Assembly (NCBI RefSeq): GCF_002028425.1
Contig: NZ_CP020042.1
Location: 3,596,001-3,660,000 of the forward strand
From: Streptomyces katrae
GTDB taxonomy: Bacteria > Actinomycetota > Actinomycetes > Streptomycetales > Streptomycetaceae
Direction of reading: 5' to 3'
Length of the DNA: 64,000 nucleotides
Numbering within the stretch: the first letter of the stretch is position 1; each line of letters opens with the position of its first letter. Shown piece after piece: positions 59,676-64,000 of this stretch. The translations under genes and the position numbers were made by a program. The notes under the pieces were generated by a model. It had not been told where the DNA came from and made no database searches. It was given only the letters and a program-made list of their open reading frames with translations.

Positions 59676-60269
59676 TCACGCGTCCAGCGGGTTCGCCGCG
59701 ATGCGCTTCGCCGCGCCGCCCGCCACGTACGCGGCCGCCGCGCAGGCGGGCTTGCGGGCCGCCTGGTCCTCGACCAGGGACAGGAAGGAGGGGCCGAAGC
59801 CGAGACGGGGGTGGGCGGACAGGAGGGCGGCGCGGAAGGCGGGGTCGAAGTCGGGGACGCGCAGGCCCGAGACGTCCGCGCTGGTGCCCACCTGGAGGAG
59901 GTGGCTCTCGACGTCCTCGGCGGCGGTGACGTCGTCGCGCATGTGCAGCACGATCACCTCCTCCGCCCGCGCCCGGCGGGCCGCCTCCCAGCCCAGGCCG
60001 GCCGTGAAGACGCGCGCCACGTGGCCGCCGGCCTCCTCGAAGGGCAGGGTGTGGCTGTCGAACGGCGCGGTCAGGCCCAGGTCGTGGAGCAGGGCGCTGA
60101 CGTAGAACAGCTCGGCGTCATGGGCGAGGCCGTGCTGCCGGGCGTACTCGGCGCCGAAGGCGTAGGAGCGGACGGAGTGGTTGAGGAGTGCGGCGTCCGC
60201 GTACTCCGAGGCGATCTCGAAGGCGCGGCGGGCCGCGTCCGAGTCAGGCTGGTGAAGGGTCCACGTCAT
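59676..60269 (-). CDS. HD-domain protein
   Basis: 197 aa from ATG 60269 (AAGGTG upstream). H...HD...D signature: LLNHSVRSYAFG, then VSALLHDLGLT, and a later Asp. HD proteins are metal-dependent phosphohydrolases. It starts 10 nt after the cytosine deaminase stop in the same orientation, so it may act on a related nucleotide or nucleoside product; that is inference. Confidence 0.85.
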   Translation of the reverse strand: MTWTLHQPDSDAARRAFEIASEYADAALLNHSVRSYAFGAEYARQHGLAHDAELFYVSALLHDLGLTAPFDSHTLPFEEAGGHVARVFTAGLGWEAARRARAEEVIVLHMRDDVTAAEDVESHLLQVGTSADVSGLRVPDFDPAFRAALLSAHPRLGFGPSFLSLVEDQAARKPACAAAAYVAGGAAKRIAANPLDA

Positions 60270-60279
60270 GCACCGCACC

Positions 60280-61581
60280 TTAGAGGGGCGGGGTGAAGTC
60301 CACTTCCGACGGGCCCTGTTGCCCGGGCCACCACAGCCGGGCCGGGGCGGGCGGGTTCTCGGCGAGGACGGTGCCGCGCGAGACCACGTACCGGGGGCGG
60401 ACCTGGCGGCGGACGGCCTCCTCGGGGGTGGGGGCCGGGAGGAGGACGAAGGAGGCGGGGGCGCCCTCGGCCACCCCGTACTCGTCCGGGCCCAGGCCCA
60501 GGACGCGTGCCGCGCGCTCCGTCACCATCGAGAAGGCGAGCGGGATCTCGTCGGCCCCGGTGAGCTGGGCGGCGTACAGGCCGACGAGGGCGGTCTGGAG
60601 CGGGTTGCCGGTGCCGAGCGCGTTCCAGGGGTCCATCACGTCGTCGTGGCCGAAGGCCACGTTGACCCCGGCCGCCAGCATTTCCTTCACCTGGGAGAGG
60701 CCGCGCCGCTTGGGATAGGCGTCGAAGCGGCCTTGGAGGTTGAGGTTGGCGAAGGGGTTGGAGACCAGGTTGATGCCCGAACGGGACAGGAGGCGCTGGA
60801 GTTTGTACGCGTAGGCGCCGTTGTAGGAGCCCATGGCCGTCGTGTGGGAGGCGGTGGCCCGCTCCCGCAGTCCCGTGCGCAGCGCGAGGGTGGCCAGCAC
60901 CTCCACGAAGCGGGACTGTTCGTCGTCGATCTCGTCGCAGTGGGCGTCCAGCCGCAGCCCGTGCTCCTCGGCCAGCGCGAACGCGGTCCGCAGGGAGGCG
61001 ATCCCGTCCTCGCGGGTGTCCTCGAAGTGCGGGATCGCGCCGACCACGTCCGCGCCGCGCGCCACGGCCTCGCGCAGCAGCGCCTCACCGTCGGGGAAGG
61101 AGACGATCCCTTCCTGGGGGAAGGCCGTGATCTGAAGGGTCATCACTTCCCGTACCCGGTCGCGGACCTCCAGCAGGGCGTCGAGGGCGGTCAGTGAGGG
61201 GTCGGTGACGTCGCAGTGCGTGCGGACGTGCAGGACGCCCTGGGCCGCCTGCCAGCGCAGCACCTCGGTGGCCCGCGTGATCACGTCCTCACGGGTCAGG
61301 GTCCGCTTGCGCTCGCTCCAGCAGGCGATGCCCTCCCAGAGGGTGCCGGAGGCGTTCGGGCGCGGCTGTCCGGCGGTCAGGGCGGTGTCCAGGTGGATGT
61401 GCGGCTCGACGAAGGGGGCGCTGAGCAGCCCGCCATGGGCCTCGATGAGCACGCCCGTCGCCGGCGGCTCCTTCTGGTCGTCGTACGGGAGGACGCGCGC
61501 GATGCGTCCGTCCTCGGCTACCTCCACGTCGTGAAGGCCCTCGTCGTGCAGCAGCCGGGCGCCCCGGACGATCATCCGCAT
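60280..61581 (-). CDS. codA: Cytosine deaminase
   Basis: 433 aa, ATG 61581. Very close to E. coli CodA along its length: metal site EPHIHLDTALTAGQP (His61, His63), WSERKRTLT, GAIPHFEDTREDG, DAHCDEIDDEQSRF, TASHTTAMGSYNGAY and FGHDDVMDPW. It converts cytosine to uracil in the cytoplasm. The start lies 6 nt after TAGCCT, and parS lies about 30 bp upstream of it. A cytosine permease gene is not adjacent. Confidence 0.95.
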   Translation of the reverse strand: MRMIVRGARLLHDEGLHDVEVAEDGRIARVLPYDDQKEPPATGVLIEAHGGLLSAPFVEPHIHLDTALTAGQPRPNASGTLWEGIACWSERKRTLTREDVITRATEVLRWQAAQGVLHVRTHCDVTDPSLTALDALLEVRDRVREVMTLQITAFPQEGIVSFPDGEALLREAVARGADVVGAIPHFEDTREDGIASLRTAFALAEEHGLRLDAHCDEIDDEQSRFVEVLATLALRTGLRERATASHTTAMGSYNGAYAYKLQRLLSRSGINLVSNPFANLNLQGRFDAYPKRRGLSQVKEMLAAGVNVAFGHDDVMDPWNALGTGNPLQTALVGLYAAQLTGADEIPLAFSMVTERAARVLGLGPDEYGVAEGAPASFVLLPAPTPEEAVRRQVRPRYVVSRGTVLAENPPAPARLWWPGQQGPSEVDFTPPL

Positions 61582-61587
61582 GGCGTC

Positions 61588-61593
61588 AGGCTA
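61588..61593 (-). promoter_or_regulatory. -10 hexamer TAGCCT of codA, likely leaderless
   Basis: TAGCCT, then GACGCC, then ATG 61581. The -35 region would reach the parS site at 61608. Confidence 0.5.
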
Positions 61594-61607
61594 GGGCGGC
61601 ACGGTCG

Positions 61608-61625
61608 GTGTTTCACGTGAAACAC
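61608..61625. promoter_or_regulatory. parS site (ParB centromere)
   Basis: GTGTTTCACGTGAAACAC is a perfect 18-bp palindrome containing the exact 16-bp parS consensus TGTTTCACGTGAAACA. Imperfect symmetry extends further (CACGGTC on the left, GACCGTG on the right). ParB nucleates on such sites to organise and segregate the chromosome; in Streptomyces they cluster around oriC. It lies in the intergenic region upstream of codA. Confidence 0.97.
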
Positions 61626-61660
61626 GGACCGTGACCGGATACTGCGTCTGGTGTCGCGGC

Positions 61661-61828
61661 TCAGCCGCGCTTGGCCTGGGCCTTCTGGTGCATGCCCCGC
61701 GTCTTCGCCGAGAGGGACTGGGCATCCCTGCCCGCGGCCTTGGCACGCGCCTCGGCCGCCGTGTTCTTCGCCATCGCCCGCTCGGAGTCCTGATGGCTGT
61801 GGTGACCGGTATGCGCCTTCTTGGCCAT
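61661..61828 (-). CDS. Small basic hydrophilic protein
   Basis: 55 aa from ATG 61828, with GAGGGTG about 7 nt upstream. Lys/His/Ala/Gln-rich (MAKKAHTGHHSHQDSERAM, ending in HQKAQAKRG), no hydrophobic segment, probably disordered. Nearly full G/C third positions support coding. Not recognised; similar tiny basic proteins occur in Streptomyces. Divergent from the S9 peptidase gene. Confidence 0.7.
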   Translation of the reverse strand: MAKKAHTGHHSHQDSERAMAKNTAAEARAKAAGRDAQSLSAKTRGMHQKAQAKRG

Positions 61829-61928
61829 GATCAACACCCTCTTGGGAAGCGTTCGTCGTACGCCCTCCACCATGCGCCCGTTCGGAGCAGACGGCATCCC
61901 GGCGGCCCGTCGGGCCAGAATGGAGGGC

Positions 61929-63791
61929 ATGACCAGCAGCGACAGCGATCTGACCGCCGGTGTGACCCCCGGCGGGACCCGTGGCGAGACCCCCGCTTCC
62001 GACATGCCCGACTGGGAGAAGCGGTTCCGGGCCCCGCGCGTGGGGCTCCCCGAATGGGCCGAGGACGCCCCGGACCGCTCGCTCTTCGTCTCGAACGCCA
62101 CCGGGACCTACGAGCTCTACGCCTGGGACCGCGCCACCGGCACGCAGCGCCAGGCCACCGACCGCCCCAACGGCACCACCGACGGCACCCTCTCCCCCGA
62201 CGGGGAGTGGATCTGGTGGTTCTCCGACACCGACGGCGACGAGTTCGGCACCTGGGTCCGCCAGCCCTTCGCGGGCGGCCCCGACGAGCCCGCCACCCCC
62301 GGCCTGGAGCCCTCCTACCCCGCCGGGCTGGCCATCGGCCGCGACGGGACGGCGGTCGTCGGGCGGTCCACCGACGAGGAGGGCACCACGATCCACGTCG
62401 TCCGCCCCGACGGCAGCGCCCCGGCCGTGATCTACCGGCACCGCGAGTCGGCCGGCGTCGGCGACCTCTCCCGCGACGGGACCCTCGTCGCGATCGAGCA
62501 CACCGAGCACGGCGACGCGATGCACTCGGCGCTGCGCGTGGTCACCCTGGACGGGGCCACCGTCGCGGAGCTGGACGACTCGCGCGGCGGCACCGAGGAA
62601 CTGGGCCTGGAGGTGCTGGGCTTCGCCCCGGTCGAGGGGGACACCCGGCTGCTGGTCGGCCACCAGCGCCGCGGGCGCTGGGAACCGATGGTGTGGGACG
62701 TGGCCACCGGCGCCCAGGAGGACCTTGCGATCGAGCTCCCGGGCGATGTGAGCGCCGAGTGGTACCCGGACGGGAGGGCGCTGCTCATCGAGCACAGCTT
62801 CGAGGCGCGCGACGAGCTGTGGCGCTACGACCTGGCCGCGCGGGAGCTCGTACGGGTGGACACTCCCCCGGGGTCGCTGTCGGGGGCCACGGCGCGCCCG
62901 GACGGCACGGTCGAGTACCAGTGGTCCTCCGCGGCCGAACCGGCCTCCGTACGGTCCACCGCGGGCGCAGTGGTGCTGGACCCGCCCGGTTTCCGGCCGC
63001 CCGGCTCGGTGCCGGTGGAGGACGTGTGGGTGGAGGGCCCCGGCGGGCGGATCCACGCGCTGGCGCAGCGGCCGCAGGGGCACGGCGAGGGCCCCTTCCC
63101 GACGGTCTTCGAGATCCACGGCGGTCCGACCTGGCACGACTCCGACTCGTTCGCGGCCGCCCCGGCGGCCTGGCTGGACCACGGCTTCGCGGTGGTCCGG
63201 GTCAACTACCGGGGCTCGACCGGCTACGGCCGGGAGTGGACGGACGCCCTCAAGCACCGCGTCGGCCTGATCGAGCTGGAGGACATCTCGGCGGTCCGCG
63301 AGTGGGCCGTCTCCTCGGGTCTGGCGGACCCGGCGCGGCTGGTGCTGTCCGGCGGCTCCTGGGGCGGCTACCTGACCCTGCTGGGCATCGGGACGCGGCC
63401 CGACGACTGGGCGGTCGGGCTGGCCGCCGTACCGGTGGCGGACTACGTGACGGCGTACCACGACGAGATGGAGGCGCTGAAGTCCCTGGACCGCACCCTC
63501 TTCGGCGGCACTCCGGAGGAGGTGCCGGACCGCTTCGAGGCCTCCTCGCCGCTGACGTACGTGGACGCGGTGAAGGCGCCCGTGCACATCGCGGCGGGCG
63601 TGAACGACCCCCGCTGCCCGATCCGGCAGATCGACAACTACGTCGACCGGCTCGTGGCGCGCGGAGCGGTCCACGAGGTGTACCGCTACGACGCGGGGCA
63701 CGGCTCGCTGGTGGTGGAGGAGCGGATCAAGCAGGTCCGGATGGAGCTGGAATTCGCCCTCAAGCACCTGCCTCAGGGCCCGCCGCGCTGA
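61929..63791 (+). CDS. S9-family (prolyl oligopeptidase-like) serine peptidase
   Basis: 620 aa from ATG 61929; ATG 61920 is also possible. An N-terminal beta-propeller (about 45-350, repeats such as TDGTLSPDGEWIWWFSD) precedes an alpha/beta-hydrolase domain with Ser477 (LSGGSWGGYL), an Asp in GVNDPRCP and His in DAGHGSLV. Acyl-aminoacyl peptidase/dipeptidyl peptidase type; no signal peptide, so cytoplasmic. CAGAAT lies 7 nt before the chosen ATG. Confidence 0.9.
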   Translation: MTSSDSDLTAGVTPGGTRGETPASDMPDWEKRFRAPRVGLPEWAEDAPDRSLFVSNATGTYELYAWDRATGTQRQATDRPNGTTDGTLSPDGEWIWWFSDTDGDEFGTWVRQPFAGGPDEPATPGLEPSYPAGLAIGRDGTAVVGRSTDEEGTTIHVVRPDGSAPAVIYRHRESAGVGDLSRDGTLVAIEHTEHGDAMHSALRVVTLDGATVAELDDSRGGTEELGLEVLGFAPVEGDTRLLVGHQRRGRWEPMVWDVATGAQEDLAIELPGDVSAEWYPDGRALLIEHSFEARDELWRYDLAARELVRVDTPPGSLSGATARPDGTVEYQWSSAAEPASVRSTAGAVVLDPPGFRPPGSVPVEDVWVEGPGGRIHALAQRPQGHGEGPFPTVFEIHGGPTWHDSDSFAAAPAAWLDHGFAVVRVNYRGSTGYGREWTDALKHRVGLIELEDISAVREWAVSSGLADPARLVLSGGSWGGYLTLLGIGTRPDDWAVGLAAVPVADYVTAYHDEMEALKSLDRTLFGGTPEEVPDRFEASSPLTYVDAVKAPVHIAAGVNDPRCPIRQIDNYVDRLVARGAVHEVYRYDAGHGSLVVEERIKQVRMELEFALKHLPQGPPR

Positions 63792-63821
63792 CCCGGCACC
63801 GGGCTTCGGGTGCACCCCCCG

Positions 63822-63827
63822 TACCGT
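63822..63827 (+). promoter_or_regulatory. -10 hexamer TACCGT of the SURF1-like gene
   Basis: TACCGT, then TGGTGGG, then GTG 63835. Confidence 0.45.
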
Positions 63828-63834
63828 TGGTGGG

Positions 63835-64000
63835 GTGCACCGGTTTCTCCTGACCCCGCGCTGGTGGGGGATCAACGTCTTCGTCGCGCTCGCCATCCCG
63901 TTCTGCCTGTTCATGGGGACCTGGCAGCTCGGCCGGTTCGAGGACCGCGTGGGCAGCCACCGGGAGGCGAGCGCCGAGCGGCCCGCCGAGGAGGCGGCCG
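63835..64000 (+). CDS. SURF1-family protein, N-terminal part (runs off the window)
   Basis: 55 codons from GTG 63835 to the window edge: MHRFLLTPRWWGINVF, a membrane segment (FVALAIPFCLFMG), and GTWQLGRFEDRV, the conserved SURF1/Shy1 N-terminal motif. SURF1 proteins assist heme insertion into cytochrome c oxidase. The rest, including the second membrane segment, lies outside. Confidence 0.87.
   Translation, partial: MHRFLLTPRWWGINVFVALAIPFCLFMGTWQLGRFEDRVGSHREASAERPAEEAA

Overview
The window is high-GC actinobacterial chromosome, almost certainly from a Streptomyces: third codon positions are nearly always G or C, GTG starts are frequent, and the gene set includes the developmental regulators BldG and WblA together with Crp, an MFS-thymidylate kinase fusion, a zinc-finger-less topoisomerase I with a Lys/Ala tail, and a tad pilus operon. 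It is mostly core chromosome. Gene order on the right four fifths follows Mycobacterium tuberculosis closely (recalled order holB/topA, Rv3649, Rv3654c-Rv3662c, Rv3667-Rv3683), so much of this is an ancient actinobacterial neighbourhood. An exact parS site at 61.6 kb fits a position within a few hundred kb of oriC.

Layout. 1-5 kb: the end of a VirD4/TraG-like gene, an ECF sigma factor with a one-TM partner gene, and an unrecognised two-gene cassette of lower GC. 5-17 kb, minus strand: tRNA-Thr, a lipoprotein peptidase, holB, the tmk fusion, topA, a methyltransferase and a small lipoprotein. 17.6-21.2 kb: the proton-pumping pyrophosphatase hppA and the bldG/anti-sigma pair. 21.3-28.7 kb: a DECH-box helicase convergent with the ssd-tadA-tadB-tadC-flp-tadE pilus operon. 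28.7-31.3 kb: the 6C small RNA, a HAD phosphatase, a probable 6S-like RNA in a 418-nt gap, and a degenerate Fic-fold protein divergent from a CooC-like ATPase. 32-42 kb: a deacetylase-like lipoprotein, a SulP-carbonic anhydrase fusion, acs, nhaA, a holin-like membrane protein and an epoxide hydrolase. 42-53 kb: marP, a CoA Nudix hydrolase, nth, crp, a nucleotidyltransferase, an L12-like membrane protein, MBL and Nudix hydrolases, minisatellites, RidA, DUF4177, an ArsA/Get3-like ATPase pair and wblA. 53-64 kb: a class A penicillin-binding protein, a YqeY-like protein, a metallophosphoesterase, tRNA-Pro, a frameshifted gene remnant in G-rich DNA, a K+ channel/ClC pair, an HD protein, cytosine deaminase, parS, an S9 peptidase and the start of a SURF1-like gene.

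How it works together. Several genes sit in tightly coupled operons with ATGA, GTGA or TGATG junctions (tad, K+ channel-ClC, ArsA pair, RidA-DUF4177, Nudix-MBL-L12-like, holin-epoxide hydrolase). About a dozen starts lie 6-8 nt after a TANNNT hexamer, which points to widespread leaderless transcription. BldG, its anti-sigma partner, Crp, WblA, 6C and the 6S-like RNA make the window dense in global regulators of growth and sporulation.

Limits: everything is read by eye. Family assignments rest on motifs and recalled homologues, start sites on ribosome-binding sites or -10 hexamers, and RNA calls on hand-folded helices and synteny.
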